Below are positions 28,835 through 40,359 of a stretch of 64,000 nucleotides of DNA, one piece after another. This DNA comes from Verrucomicrobiota bacterium (GTDB lineage: Bacteria > Verrucomicrobiota > Verrucomicrobiia > JABWAM01). The notes under the pieces are model-generated. The model did no database searches, had not been told where the DNA came from, and saw nothing but the letters and a program-made list of their open reading frames with translations. Each line of letters starts with the position of its first letter. Position 1 is the stretch's first letter. Both the position numbers and the translations under genes were made by a program. The stretch is from NCBI GenBank assembly GCA_023269615.1, contig JAHFSY010000003.1, positions 1-64,000 of the forward strand. The letters run 5' to 3'.

Positions 28835-28935
28835 GTCTCGTTGCTTGGAACGAGTCAGTTGAACGACAATCGCGCCCGGGATTCAATGCAATTTTGATCC
28901 CGTATTTGTGACGTGCCGAAGATGGCAGGGAGGGA

Positions 28936-29158
28936 TTCTCCGCAGATTTCGCAGATGGACGCAGATTTCCCTGTGACCCGACGGAGTTTTTGACAGGATT
29001 ACAGGATTTTTTGGATTAACAGGATTTCTGAACGTCAATCAATCCCGCCATTCCGATTGAAAGCCAGGCTTTCAGTCGGAATGGCGGGATTTGGGTCAAG
29101 GGCAAGCTTTGCGACTTTGCGACTTTGCGCGAAACTTTCCTAAAAAATCTGCGGAGGA
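28936..29158. repeat. Hairpin repeat element, family A, copy 2
   Basis: Outer arms are TTCTCCGCAGATTT (28936-28949) and the inverted AAATCTGCGGAG (29145-29156). Within are an ACAGGATT tandem (about 28993-29030), a 25-bp stem at 29041-29065 with 29067-29091 (one wobble) and then TTTGGGTCAAGGGCAAGC and GCGACTTTGCGACTTTGCGC. It fills the 388-bp gap between divergent argA and the cysteine desulfurase gene; nothing else is seen there. Confidence 0.8.
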
Positions 29159-29222
29159 AATCGGGATGTGGGGAAAATCGTTTGACGCGGCTTCCCGGTT
29201 GCACGATAGGTTGCGGAGTCAC

Positions 29223-30368
29223 ATGGCAGCGCGCTTTTATCTCGATCACAACGCCACCACGCCCGTCCATCCGGATGCGTCGCGGGCCATGACCCCGTTT
29301 CTCGCGGAACAATTCGGAAATCCCTCGAGCATCCACGCGCGCGGCCGCGCCGCGCGGGCGGCGATGGATGCGGCGCGCGACGGGATGGCGTCGCTCCTCG
29401 GTGCGAAATCCAAGGAGATCGTTTTCACTTCGGGCGGCACCGAATCCAACAACCTTGCCCTCTTCGGCGCGGCGCATGCACACCAATCCCGGGGGCGACA
29501 TGTTGTGACGTGCGCCACCGAGCACCACGCCGTGCTGCACCCGTGCGAACGGCTTCGCGACGAGGGATGGGAGGTGACGGTTCTTCCCGTGGATGCGATG
29601 GGGCGTCTGGATGTCGGCGCCTTGGCGGATGCGATCCGGCCTGAAACGTTGCTGGTCTCGATCATGTCCGCCAACAACGAAACGGGAACACGCCAGCCCG
29701 TGCGCGAGATCGGCGTGCTTTGTCGTGGGCGCGGCGTGCTGTTCCATTGTGACGCGACCCAGAGTTTTGGAAAGGAGCGCGTCCATGTCGGGGAATGGAA
29801 CGCCGACCTGCTCTCGATCACGGCACACAAATTTTACGGGCCGAAGGGCGCGGCGCTGCTTTACGCAAGAAGCGGCGTGCAACTGCAACCCCAGCTTCTT
29901 GGCGGTGCGCATGAGCACGAGCGGCGAGCGGGAACGGAAAACGTGGCTGCGATCGCCGGCATGGCGGCAGCCGCGGGCATTGCCTCGCAACAGGCTGAAG
30001 CTGAAAACAAGCGGTTGTTCACACTCACGGAAAATCTTTGGGCGGAGCTTTCCCGATCGATCATGGAGATCCGCCGCAACGGGCACGCGACGGAGCGGCT
30101 GGGAAACACGCTGAATGTGAGTTTTTCGGATTGCGACGGCGAGGCGCTGCTCATGGGATTGGATTTGGAAGGCGTGGAGGTTTCGAGTGGATCCGCGTGC
30201 ATGGTGGGTTCGGTGCAGCCCTCGCACGTCCTCAAGGCGATGGGTGTGGATGCAAAGCTTGCCACGGCAAGATTTTCCCTCGGCAGTTCCTCGAAGGAGG
30301 AACACATTCCAAAAATTGTTTCGCGGGTGAAGCTCGTGGTCGGTAGAGTCCGCCAGAGCCGCAGCTGA
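29223..30368 (+). CDS. Cysteine desulfurase (IscS/NifS-like)
   Basis: This 381-residue PLP enzyme removes sulfur from cysteine for Fe-S clusters or thio-modification. Start MAARFYLDHNATTPVHPD is the family's N-terminus. The PLP lysine is in SITAHKFYGPKGAALLY near residue 203 and the substrate loop with catalytic Cys is SSGSACMVGSVQPSHVL near 325. The loop is the class I long type. No iscU/iscR lies next to it, so whether it is the housekeeping IscS or a NifS-like paralogue is open. Codons upstream of 29223 are repeat sequence. Confidence 0.92.
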   Translation: MAARFYLDHNATTPVHPDASRAMTPFLAEQFGNPSSIHARGRAARAAMDAARDGMASLLGAKSKEIVFTSGGTESNNLALFGAAHAHQSRGRHVVTCATEHHAVLHPCERLRDEGWEVTVLPVDAMGRLDVGALADAIRPETLLVSIMSANNETGTRQPVREIGVLCRGRGVLFHCDATQSFGKERVHVGEWNADLLSITAHKFYGPKGAALLYARSGVQLQPQLLGGAHEHERRAGTENVAAIAGMAAAAGIASQQAEAENKRLFTLTENLWAELSRSIMEIRRNGHATERLGNTLNVSFSDCDGEALLMGLDLEGVEVSSGSACMVGSVQPSHVLKAMGVDAKLATARFSLGSSSKEEHIPKIVSRVKLVVGRVRQSRS

Positions 30369-30416
30369 TTCGCATCTGTGTTTCATCCGTGTTCATCTGT
30401 GGCTTCCTGTTCCCAA

Positions 30417-31301
30417 ATGCGCAAGCTCTCCACATTTTTATGCACGTGGGCATGTGCCGCATGGGCGCTGGCCGGGACTCTTGCCCCCATGAATTTTGTG
30501 ATTTTCCCAGACACCCCCGGCCGATCCCTGGTTGAGGCAGCGGGAAAAGGCGATGCAAAAACCGTCAAGTCGCTGCTGGACAGAGGAGTCAAGGTGGATG
30601 AACCCGGATTGGGCGGCCTGACCGCGTTGCCGTGCGCGGCAGCCGCTGGAAAAACCGATGTGGTGAAACTTCTGATCGACAGGGGGGCTGACGTTCATGC
30701 GCCATCCAACCTGGCGTGGGGTGACTCTCCCTTGATGCTGGCCATCACAAGCGGCCATGTTGATACCGTGAAACTTCTCATCGAGAAAGGCGCCAACATC
30801 CATGCAGCAGACAAGTGGGGAAGTCCCGCGTTGATCCACGCAGCAACGATCGATCAGTTTGAGGTGGTCACACTTCTCATCGACAAGGGAGCTGACTTGA
30901 AGGCAAAGGATGAGGAAGGTCGCACCGTGCTGGCTTGGGCGGCAAGATACGGCAGAATTGATGTGATCAAGACTTTGCTTGTGAAACATCTGGATGTGAA
31001 TTCAAGAGCCAAAAATGGATGGACTCCGCTGATGGAAGCAGCCCACGGCGGTCAATCGGAAGCCATCAAGGTATTGATCGCCAATAAAGCCGACATCCAT
31101 GCCAAGGAGATCCAGAATGGCTGGACTGGATTGATGGAAGCAGTTTTCAGGGGGAACCACAGCGCCGTGAAAGCGCTGATCGAGGGCGGCGCGGATTTGA
31201 ACGCGAGGAGCTCCATCGGACAAACCGCCCTTGGGGTTGCATTGACTTTCGATAAAAAAGAAATCGCCGAACTGCTTCGGAAACATGGCGGGAAGGAATG
31301 A
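30417..31301 (+). CDS. Secreted ankyrin-repeat protein
   Basis: This is a 294-residue protein with a signal peptide (MRKLSTFLCTWACAAWALAG). About seven ankyrin repeats follow from residue ~35: RSLVEAAGKGDAKTVKSLLDRG, LTALPCAAAAGKTDVVKLL, DSPLMLAITSGHVDTVKLLI, GWTPLMEAAHGGQSEAIKVL and others. It is likely exported and binds proteins. The preceding sequence (30372-30404) is a CATCCGTG-type repeat half, so the ATG at 30417 is preferred over upstream codons. Confidence 0.85.
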   Translation: MRKLSTFLCTWACAAWALAGTLAPMNFVIFPDTPGRSLVEAAGKGDAKTVKSLLDRGVKVDEPGLGGLTALPCAAAAGKTDVVKLLIDRGADVHAPSNLAWGDSPLMLAITSGHVDTVKLLIEKGANIHAADKWGSPALIHAATIDQFEVVTLLIDKGADLKAKDEEGRTVLAWAARYGRIDVIKTLLVKHLDVNSRAKNGWTPLMEAAHGGQSEAIKVLIANKADIHAKEIQNGWTGLMEAVFRGNHSAVKALIEGGADLNARSSIGQTALGVALTFDKKEIAELLRKHGGKE

Positions 31302-31321
31302 CTTGGAACAGAGCCAAAAAA

Positions 31322-31396
31322 TGGTGGCTGGGGAGGGAATCGCACCCCCGACACAGGGCTTTTCAGGCCCCTGCTCTACTACTGAGCTACCCAGCC
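31322..31396 (-). tRNA. tRNA-Phe (GAA)
   Basis: The minus strand folds as a full cloverleaf. The acceptor stem is GGCTGGG/CCCAGCC, the D arm is GCTC-(7)-GAGC, and the anticodon arm is GGGGC-CTGAAAA-GCCCT, giving anticodon GAA. The T arm is GGGGG-TGCGATT-CCCTC. Discriminator A and the CCA end are encoded (31322-31325). No tRNA neighbours. Confidence 0.93.
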
Positions 31397-31503
31397 GACC
31401 CAAGGCGAGCGGGACACGTTAGAAAGCGCCCGGGCGGAAGTCAAAGGCAAAGAGAAAGCAGGGATCATGGATCATGGGACAAGGGACAGGGAAATTGATT
31501 TTT

Positions 31504-31920
31504 TCATACGTCAATCACCCGGCCCTTGCCGGATGGAGGACGCTGGGGCTCGATTTTCACCGAGCGAACTGCGATGCGTGGCCTGGACTGGAATGATTTC
31601 AGGACGATGGTCACGATGCTGACCACCAACGCGCCCCAGAAAGCGCTCCCCCAGCCGTCCACGTGAAAACCATGCACAATCTTGCCCACGAGCAGAAGCA
31701 AGCCGCCATTGATCACCAGCATGAAGAGGCCAAAGGTCAGCAGAAGCAGGGGCAGGCTCACCAGCATGAGGAATGGCTTCAGAAATGCATTCACAAAACC
31801 CAGGGCCAGTGATGCAACGAGCAGGGAGGCAAGATTGTCATACCAGATCCCATGCACCATGTGCGCCGCCGCGAGCACGGCGACCGTGGTGATCAGCCAT
31901 CGGATGAAAAAATCCCTCAT
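31504..31920 (-). CDS. Phage-holin-like membrane protein (PF04020-type)
   Basis: The 138-residue protein has four predicted transmembrane helices, with NAFLKPFLMLVSLPLLLLTFGLF the conserved core of the YvlD/Phage_holin_4_2 family. The C-terminus is a basic, Pro-rich cytoplasmic tail. Despite the family name, these are chromosomal membrane proteins of unknown role. It lies alone between tRNA-Phe and the glycosidase-like gene, which is divergent. Confidence 0.8.
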   Translation of the reverse strand: MRDFFIRWLITTVAVLAAAHMVHGIWYDNLASLLVASLALGFVNAFLKPFLMLVSLPLLLLTFGLFMLVINGGLLLLVGKIVHGFHVDGWGSAFWGALVVSIVTIVLKSFQSRPRIAVRSVKIEPQRPPSGKGRVIDV

Positions 31921-32025
31921 GACCTTTCATTTCACGCCTTTTGCCCGGCAATTTCAACCACGGATGACGGAGAGAAAAGGCTGGTGGGAAATCCTTCCGG
32001 GAATTAGGTTTGGGCCCGCACTCCC

Positions 32026-34179
32026 ATGAAATCGAACGAACGCTTCATTGACCTCGAGGGGAAAACCCGCGTCGGGCTTCTGGAGTCCGACTCCGGGGAT
32101 TTCCTTGGCGTTGGCGAAGTGTCCGTGGGCGGCGTGCCACTTCGGGATGGCAGGCGCCCGATCGTCATCCGCTTCGACACGCCGTCGGGAATTCTTTATT
32201 CACGCCTCGTCATCCAGGACATCAAGGCGGGCGCATCCGGTGAAACGCGCGTGAGCATGAAGGCGCTGGGCCTTCCGTGGGGGCGGACGGAGTATTGCGA
32301 TGAGCATGACCAAACCATGGTGGACCTGGGCCTGCCGTTGGAAGCGGTGGAAGACCGGTTTGTTTTGATTTTGTCTCCAGCACAGTTGAGCCTTGGTGGA
32401 CGGGAATGGCGGGGGCTCTCGATGGCTTTTTCTTTCCAGAGTGACGGGCGCGTGATTCACCGGATCTGGACGCACGCCACGTGGGAGATTGGCGGGAGCA
32501 TCGCGGGGAACACGGTGCTGCACCAGGGGCAATGCAACGAGCCGGTTTATCACGGTGCCCGGGACACCTTGTTCACCACGTCGTGCCTCAAATCACTGAC
32601 GCAGCATGGAAATCCGCAGGGGATTTCCTATCAACTGGCGTCTCGTGGGGGATCGCTGCAGACATTTGATTTTCAACACTCGCCACAGGGGGCGCTGATG
32701 GCGTACTGGCCGATGTTCGACAGCATCTCGAGCGTGATCGAGTCCCCGAGGGGGAGTGATCATCTGCATGTCGTGGACGAACATCGATTTCCACTGAAGG
32801 GCGAGGTGACGTCGTCGTCGAAGCACATCCTCTTCACCCCGGGGCCGCTGGAAGAGCACGAGGCGCGCGACCTTTGGTGGGAGGCTCACGAGCGCGTGAA
32901 TGGCGGCATTCGCGCGATGTTCGGCATCAAGCCCACGATCCCCATGCCCGAGGCGGTGCTGTACAAGGGGGCGCGCGGCCGCCTGAAAAACCGCCGCTTC
33001 CGCATTCGCATCCTGGACGACGACGTGGACAGCGCGGAAATATTCCAGTTGATTGCCGACAAGGTGCTTCCCAAATTCTCGCGCCAGGGCATCCGCCGGT
33101 TCTGGATCAACCTGCAGGTGACCCAGACCGACGCCACGGAACTGGGAATGCGCAAGAAGCTCGATCTCGGGCTGCACGGCGACCTCACGTGCTCGGGTCC
33201 GTGCGCGACGCATCGTTTTTACCCGTCGGATTTCTGGGGCGGAATGAAGGCGTGGAAATATTTCGTCGACAAGGCGCATGGGCTCGACATGAAGGTGGGG
33301 CATTGGTTCGCGCCGCATCTTTCGCCCCGCGCCCCGATCCTCACGCAGCATCCCGAGTATCGCATGACGAACGTCAACACCCTGCATCGTGGCGGTGGAT
33401 ACGGAGACTCCGTCTGTGCCTTGGATTGGAACACCGGCGTGTACGATTGGATGCTGCAGGACCTCAAGTGCTGGAAGGAGGAGGGCGGGCTGGATTATCT
33501 CTTCGTGGATTCATGGTCCAACACGGGCTTGTTGCCGATGAATTACAGCGAGGGGATGCGCACCAACACGCTTGCGCTGGGAAGATTTTACGCCGACCTG
33601 CAAAAAATCGGCATCGAGTCGCTCGCATTCGAGGGGGTTTCACCCTACGGGCTCCCATGGTTCGGCGTTTCAGATTTGCATGGCGACCAGAATCCAGGCT
33701 CCGAAAACCGCATCGTTGGGCAGAACGATTTTGGATGGTGGGTGAAGGAGGAGGACATGGCATACGGCCTGCTCCTCGCGGTTTCCGAGCGCAAGCGCAC
33801 CGGCGTGGAGCTGGAGCGGATCCAGTTTCGATTGATGGCCAGCCGATCCTATGCCGCCTTTTGTTCGGACGAGGTGTACGACTTGAAGATGGGACTTCCC
33901 GGCTGGTGGGAGCGTCTGAACCACACCTACCTGCAAGTCGTGCCGCACATGAAAACGCGCCGCCTGCTGCCGCAGCGCAAGGGCGTCTGTTGGGAGGATG
34001 GCGACGTACGAATCGTGTGGGCGTTCGAGCAAAACGCGCTGCGGCCCGGCTCCGAGGCGCGCGTCGAGATGTTCGAAGGAGAAAAAATCATTTCAATCGA
34101 GCACCAGGGCTGGCTCCACCTCAAGCCATGGAGCGTGTACCGCATTCGCAATGTGCCTGCGGGAACAAAATTATTTTGA
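32026..34179 (+). CDS. Putative glycoside hydrolase (alpha-galactosidase-like TIM barrel)
   Basis: This is a 717-residue protein without a signal peptide. The first ~300 residues are beta-rich. From about residue 320 there is a barrel-like part: RFRIRILDDDVDS, GLDMKVGHWFAPHLSPRAPI, YDWMLQDLKCWKEEGGLDYLFVDSW and SLAFEGVSPYGLPWFGVSDL. The W-F-A-P-H-L segment and the FVDSW strand resemble clan GH-D/GH36-type enzymes, where strand-end aspartates are catalytic. The family is not certain. It presumably acts on an imported or cytoplasmic glycan. Gene neighbours give no clue. Confidence 0.55.
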   Translation: MKSNERFIDLEGKTRVGLLESDSGDFLGVGEVSVGGVPLRDGRRPIVIRFDTPSGILYSRLVIQDIKAGASGETRVSMKALGLPWGRTEYCDEHDQTMVDLGLPLEAVEDRFVLILSPAQLSLGGREWRGLSMAFSFQSDGRVIHRIWTHATWEIGGSIAGNTVLHQGQCNEPVYHGARDTLFTTSCLKSLTQHGNPQGISYQLASRGGSLQTFDFQHSPQGALMAYWPMFDSISSVIESPRGSDHLHVVDEHRFPLKGEVTSSSKHILFTPGPLEEHEARDLWWEAHERVNGGIRAMFGIKPTIPMPEAVLYKGARGRLKNRRFRIRILDDDVDSAEIFQLIADKVLPKFSRQGIRRFWINLQVTQTDATELGMRKKLDLGLHGDLTCSGPCATHRFYPSDFWGGMKAWKYFVDKAHGLDMKVGHWFAPHLSPRAPILTQHPEYRMTNVNTLHRGGGYGDSVCALDWNTGVYDWMLQDLKCWKEEGGLDYLFVDSWSNTGLLPMNYSEGMRTNTLALGRFYADLQKIGIESLAFEGVSPYGLPWFGVSDLHGDQNPGSENRIVGQNDFGWWVKEEDMAYGLLLAVSERKRTGVELERIQFRLMASRSYAAFCSDEVYDLKMGLPGWWERLNHTYLQVVPHMKTRRLLPQRKGVCWEDGDVRIVWAFEQNALRPGSEARVEMFEGEKIISIEHQGWLHLKPWSVYRIRNVPAGTKLF

Positions 34180-34183
34180 CCGC

Positions 34184-34411
34184 CTAGTCGTCGCGCTTTT
34201 GGGTCCCCGGCAAGGCGCCCATGATGCCGAGTGACAACATCACGATGCTCGCCCAGACGAGGATCTTCCCGGCGTACTCGCCGATGGCCTCCGCCTGCTC
34301 CTGGGTGATGGTCCCGGCCTGGTCGCGGGCGAAAATGTAAATGAAGGCGGTGCCGATGACGACAGCCCACAGCGCCACGATCCAAAGTCCACCGGCTAGC
34401 ACGCGTTTCAT
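34184..34411 (-). CDS. Small two-helix membrane protein
   Basis: This 75-residue protein has two hydrophobic segments, residues ~7-28 and ~48-66, joined by an acidic loop (DQAGTITQEQAEAIGEY), and a charged C-terminus GTQKRDD. No family recognised. It ends 4 bp from the stop of the convergent glycosidase-like gene and is 35 bp upstream of nothing coding on its own strand except enolase at 35735, which runs toward it. Confidence 0.55.
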   Translation of the reverse strand: MKRVLAGGLWIVALWAVVIGTAFIYIFARDQAGTITQEQAEAIGEYAGKILVWASIVMLSLGIMGALPGTQKRDD

Positions 34412-34445
34412 GATGGGGATGATTTAAAGTGAAAACTGAGTGCAG

Positions 34446-35735
34446 TCACGCATACCCGATTTGGAACGGTTGCGCCATTTTTGATTTTTTACCAAGGCGA
34501 TTTTCAATGCGGAGAAGCTGGTTGTACTTGGCGAGGCGCTCGGAACGGGTGATGGAGCCGATCTTGATCTGGCCGCCGTTCCATCCCACCGCGAGATCGC
34601 TCATGGTTGAATCCTCACTTTCGCCTGAACGCGCGGAGATGATCGTGCGATAGCCGTGACTCTGCGCGGTGATCAGGGTCTCCCATGTCTCGCTGAGCGT
34701 CCCGATCTGGTTCACCTTGATGAGCACCGCGTTGGCGATTCCACGTTCGATTCCCTTCACGAGGCGCTGCGTGTTCGTGGCAAAAAGATCATCGCCGATC
34801 AATTGCACGTGCGAACGAAGTTTCTTCGTGATGATTTCCCAGCCCACCCAATCCTCCTCGCTCATCGGGTCCTCGAGTGAAAGGATGGGGTGACGGTCGC
34901 ACAGGCGCGCGAGAAAATCGGCAAAGCGCGCAGCGTTCATGCTGCGCTTTTCGCTGGCGAGACGGTATTGCCCCTTTGAGAAAAAATGCGTGGAGGCGAC
35001 GTCCACGGCGATGCCGATGTCGCGGCGGGGGCGGAAGCCGGCGGCGCGGATGGCGTCGGCAACGTAACGCAATGCCTCCTCGTTGGAGCGAAGCGAGGGA
35101 CCGTAACCGCCTTCGTCGGCGACGAGATGCGCGATGTGGCCATGACGTTTGAGCAGCGCGCCGAGCGTGCGATACACTTCGCTGGTCCATTCGAGGGACT
35201 GTTTGATGGAGCGCGCGCCGACAGGCATGATGAGGAAATCCTGAAAATCGAGGTTGCGTCCCGCATGCAGACCACCCGAGATCATGTTGATCATCGGCAG
35301 TGGCAGCGTTGCTTTTTGGACATGGTATTGGCGGGCGATGGACTGGAAGAGAGGCAGTTTTTGTGAGGCAGCCGCGGCGTGCGCGGCTGCCATCGAGACG
35401 CCGAGGATGGCGTTCGCGCCGAGACGGCGCTTGTTGGGTGTGCCGTCGAGCGCGATGAGTTTGCGGTCGAGGTCCGCCTGGCGGGTCACGCTCATGCCAC
35501 GGATGCGCGGGGCGATGAGGCGGTTTACATTGTGGACGGCGCGCTGCACTCCGAGGCCGCCGTAACGTTTTGAGGATCCGTCGCGCAATTCCAGTGCCTC
35601 GGCAGCACCCGTGGATGCACCACTGGGCACGATGGCTCGTCCGGTGTGTCCGGACGAGGTGACGATTTCGACTTCGACGGTGGGACGTCCGCGTGAGTCG
35701 AGAACTTCGAGGGCGCAGCAGGAGGCGATGAGCAT
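34446..35735 (-). CDS. eno: Enolase
   Basis: This 429-residue enzyme converts 2-phosphoglycerate to phosphoenolpyruvate. It has VLDSRGRPTVEVE near the N-terminus, a SGGLHAGRNLDFQDFLIMP segment, metal ligands in AVDVAST, LEDPMSEEDW and GDDLFATN, and the signature LIKVNQIGTLSET with the catalytic Lys. The start is uncertain. The ATG at 35735 gives the family's usual length. ATG codons at 35756 and 35786 are also in frame, and a GGAGGTGG lies before 35756. The 35738-35756 stretch is an ATGATAA tandem. Confidence 0.94.
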   Translation of the reverse strand: MLIASCCALEVLDSRGRPTVEVEIVTSSGHTGRAIVPSGASTGAAEALELRDGSSKRYGGLGVQRAVHNVNRLIAPRIRGMSVTRQADLDRKLIALDGTPNKRRLGANAILGVSMAAAHAAAASQKLPLFQSIARQYHVQKATLPLPMINMISGGLHAGRNLDFQDFLIMPVGARSIKQSLEWTSEVYRTLGALLKRHGHIAHLVADEGGYGPSLRSNEEALRYVADAIRAAGFRPRRDIGIAVDVASTHFFSKGQYRLASEKRSMNAARFADFLARLCDRHPILSLEDPMSEEDWVGWEIITKKLRSHVQLIGDDLFATNTQRLVKGIERGIANAVLIKVNQIGTLSETWETLITAQSHGYRTIISARSGESEDSTMSDLAVGWNGGQIKIGSITRSERLAKYNQLLRIENRLGKKSKMAQPFQIGYA

Positions 35736-35802
35736 CTGGGATTTATCATTTATCATTCTGGAGATTTCCACCTCCAAATGATCCATGCGACCTGCCGCAG
35801 GC

Positions 35803-36825
35803 TCAATGAGGGCAAGGGCCGCCAAGATAGGCGCGGATTCCCTCGCAGAATTCGATTGGGTGAAGGTCGAAATCCTTCACGGCTTCTGCTGGATCGCCCG
35901 TGTTGTCTTCTTCCAGCATGAGGAGCTGGTCGCGGTTGAGGAGGGGCTTGGACAGGAATGTCTCATTGATCAGCGCAACGATTTTTGCGGCTTCCATCGG
36001 GACGGGCATCATGATCACCCGCGGCTGGATCAGCAGGCCCTTGAACACGCAGAGCGGAAGGAAAAAGTTGGACCAGCCACCGATCCATTTCTTCAAGGGC
36101 GGCTCAACCATGAGCGTGTCGTGCCCCATCGCCCCTGCAATCGTCTGGAGAATATCCCTCAATCGCAAGGGCGTCGGGCCGCAGAGATCGTACACTTTTT
36201 TGGACGCATCGGGTTTCGTGACCGCGACGGCGAAACATTTTGCGACATCGTCCACGGAAACGGGTTGCAGATGCGACCAGCCGCCCTCGATTACGGGAAG
36301 AGTAAAGAGCTGCAGGACGTTGAGCGGCAGACGCATCATGCGCGCGAACAGATTTACAAATTCATCATCCGGCCCATAAATGATGGAGGGGCGGAAGATC
36401 GTCCAGTCGAGCCCGCTTGCCCGCACGGCTTCCTCGGCCTCCCATTTGCTTTGGTGGTATTTGCTGCGGGCGTTGGCGCGCGTGCCGAGCGCGCTCATGT
36501 GGATGAAGCGCTTGACCTTCGCCTTCTTGGCCTCGGCGACGAGGCTCTGGGTGCCTTGGGCGTGAACACGTTCGAACGTGTTTTCTCCGACCTCGGCGAT
36601 GACGCCAACGAGGTGGACGACGGCGTCCATTCCATCCGCACAACCCGCGAGCGATTTTGCGTTGAGGATGTTCCCGTGAAAAATTTCCGCGTTGTACTTC
36701 TTGCGAATATGACCCGCGCTCAACGGGTCGCGCGCGAGGATGCGCACGGTGTGTCCCGCGGTGACAAGCTGGTCAAGAACGGCGGACCCAACGAAACCGG
36801 TTGCGCCTGACAACAGGATTTTCAT
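35803..36825 (-). CDS. NAD(P)-binding epimerase-like protein (NDUFA9/complex I-associated type)
   Basis: The 340-residue protein is an atypical short-chain dehydrogenase. The N-terminal Rossmann motif is LLSGATGFVGSAVL, followed by VVHLVGVIAE and the Y-x3-K-like segment SKYHQSKWEAEE. The RFIHMSALG strand and HLQPVSVDDVAKCF match the complex I NDUFA9-like group of NAD-dependent proteins. The substrate is unknown. It is 18 bp downstream of hppA on the same strand, so they may be co-transcribed. Confidence 0.82.
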   Translation of the reverse strand: MKILLSGATGFVGSAVLDQLVTAGHTVRILARDPLSAGHIRKKYNAEIFHGNILNAKSLAGCADGMDAVVHLVGVIAEVGENTFERVHAQGTQSLVAEAKKAKVKRFIHMSALGTRANARSKYHQSKWEAEEAVRASGLDWTIFRPSIIYGPDDEFVNLFARMMRLPLNVLQLFTLPVIEGGWSHLQPVSVDDVAKCFAVAVTKPDASKKVYDLCGPTPLRLRDILQTIAGAMGHDTLMVEPPLKKWIGGWSNFFLPLCVFKGLLIQPRVIMMPVPMEAAKIVALINETFLSKPLLNRDQLLMLEEDNTGDPAEAVKDFDLHPIEFCEGIRAYLGGPCPH

Positions 36826-36843
36826 GGGGATCGGCGCCGTGCG

Positions 36844-39276
<2,433 letters not shown>

Positions 39277-39417
39277 ATAAGCAAGCGATTTAAGTTGTGA
39301 TAAACGTTATTTCCATTCCATTCTCAAGATCCAGCGTTGGACCCGCCAAACGTGGCCCGAATTGGAGCCAACCGGGGATCCAACAAGGAGCGGTTTAAGT
39401 CGCCTAAAATCACGGGC

Positions 39418-40260
39418 ATGACAAGCCAAAAGATGAAAAAAGTAGAATTAGACGCACGACGGCAACAGGCTGCGCCGACTCATGTCGCGCTCACGCTAGC
39501 CGGTTCCGATTGCAGCGGCGGCGCGGGACTTGAGGCCGATCTCAAAACCTTCCATGCGCACCACGTGTACGGCATGGCCGCCGTCACCTGCGTCGTTGCC
39601 GAAAACCCGCGCCATGTCGTCTCGATCCATCCCGTTCCCGCACGCCGCGTACGCGAACAGATCGCCTGCTGCCTCCAGGGCATGAAGCGCGTCGCCGTCA
39701 AAACCGGAATGCTCTACTCCGAGCCCATCATTGGCGCGTGCAGTCTGGAAATCTCAAATCTCCAATCTCAAATCTCCAATCTCATCATCGACCCGGTCAT
39801 GGTCGCCACCAGCGGAAAGCGCCTGCTGCAGCCAAAAGCCATCCGCGCGCTGAAAAATCTGATCGAGGCACACGCCGACCTCGTGACACCCAACCTCGAC
39901 GAGGCGGAAATCCTGGCCGAACGCACGATCCGCACGGAATCACACATGGTGGCGGGAGCAGCGATCATTGCGGAGCGTTTCTGCTGCGCCGTGCTGTTGA
40001 AGGGCGGGCACTTGAAGAACCTTCGCGAAGCGGCGGATTTTTTCTGGAACGGTCGCGATGGCTTCTGGCTGAAATCGCCGCGCATCCGCGGTGTGAAAAC
40101 ACACGGCACCGGCTGCACGTATTCGGCAGCAATCACCGCCCATCTCGCGCGGGGCCTCCCTCTCGAAGAATCCGTGCGACGGGCCAAGCGCTTCATCACA
40201 AAGGCCATCCGCGACTCGCACCGCTTCACGTCCTGGATGGCGTTGAATCACAATGCGTGA
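39418..40260 (+). CDS. thiD: Hydroxymethylpyrimidine/phosphomethylpyrimidine kinase
   Basis: The ~280-residue ribokinase-fold enzyme phosphorylates HMP and HMP-P for thiamine synthesis. Motifs: LTLAGSDCSGGAGLEADLKTF near residue 25, KTGMLYS near 100, DPVMVATSGKRLL near 125 and the C-terminal GTGCTYSAAI anion hole near 232. Residues ~110-122 (LEISNLQSQISN) come from a tandem repeat. No TPP riboswitch is visible upstream. The ATG at 39418 is chosen; 39433 is possible. It is divergent from hppA. Confidence 0.93.
   Translation: MTSQKMKKVELDARRQQAAPTHVALTLAGSDCSGGAGLEADLKTFHAHHVYGMAAVTCVVAENPRHVVSIHPVPARRVREQIACCLQGMKRVAVKTGMLYSEPIIGACSLEISNLQSQISNLIIDPVMVATSGKRLLQPKAIRALKNLIEAHADLVTPNLDEAEILAERTIRTESHMVAGAAIIAERFCCAVLLKGGHLKNLREAADFFWNGRDGFWLKSPRIRGVKTHGTGCTYSAAITAHLARGLPLEESVRRAKRFITKAIRDSHRFTSWMALNHNA
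39749..39783. repeat. 14-bp tandem repeat inside thiD
   Basis: AAATCTCAAATCTCCAATCT runs for 35 bases in about 2.5 units, reading in frame as EISNLQSQISNL. It is the same unit, in the same coding orientation, as in rsmA at 27161-27191. Confidence 0.85.
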
Positions 40261-40359
40261 AACCTCATCCGGCCAATTTTCACAAGGGAGCCTGTTTCTT
40301 GGTGGCCAAATCGTTCGTACGGATTCAAACTGCATGCCAACGATCCCCATCGCCTTCCC

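Noticed and set aside
30378..30416. Upstream GTG start of the ankyrin protein
   Set aside because: That stretch is a CATCCGTG repeat half; the ATG at 30417 leads straight into a signal peptide.
39277..39417. TPP riboswitch upstream of thiD
   Set aside because: The CUGAGA and GAACCUGA-type motifs are absent and there is no suitable fold.
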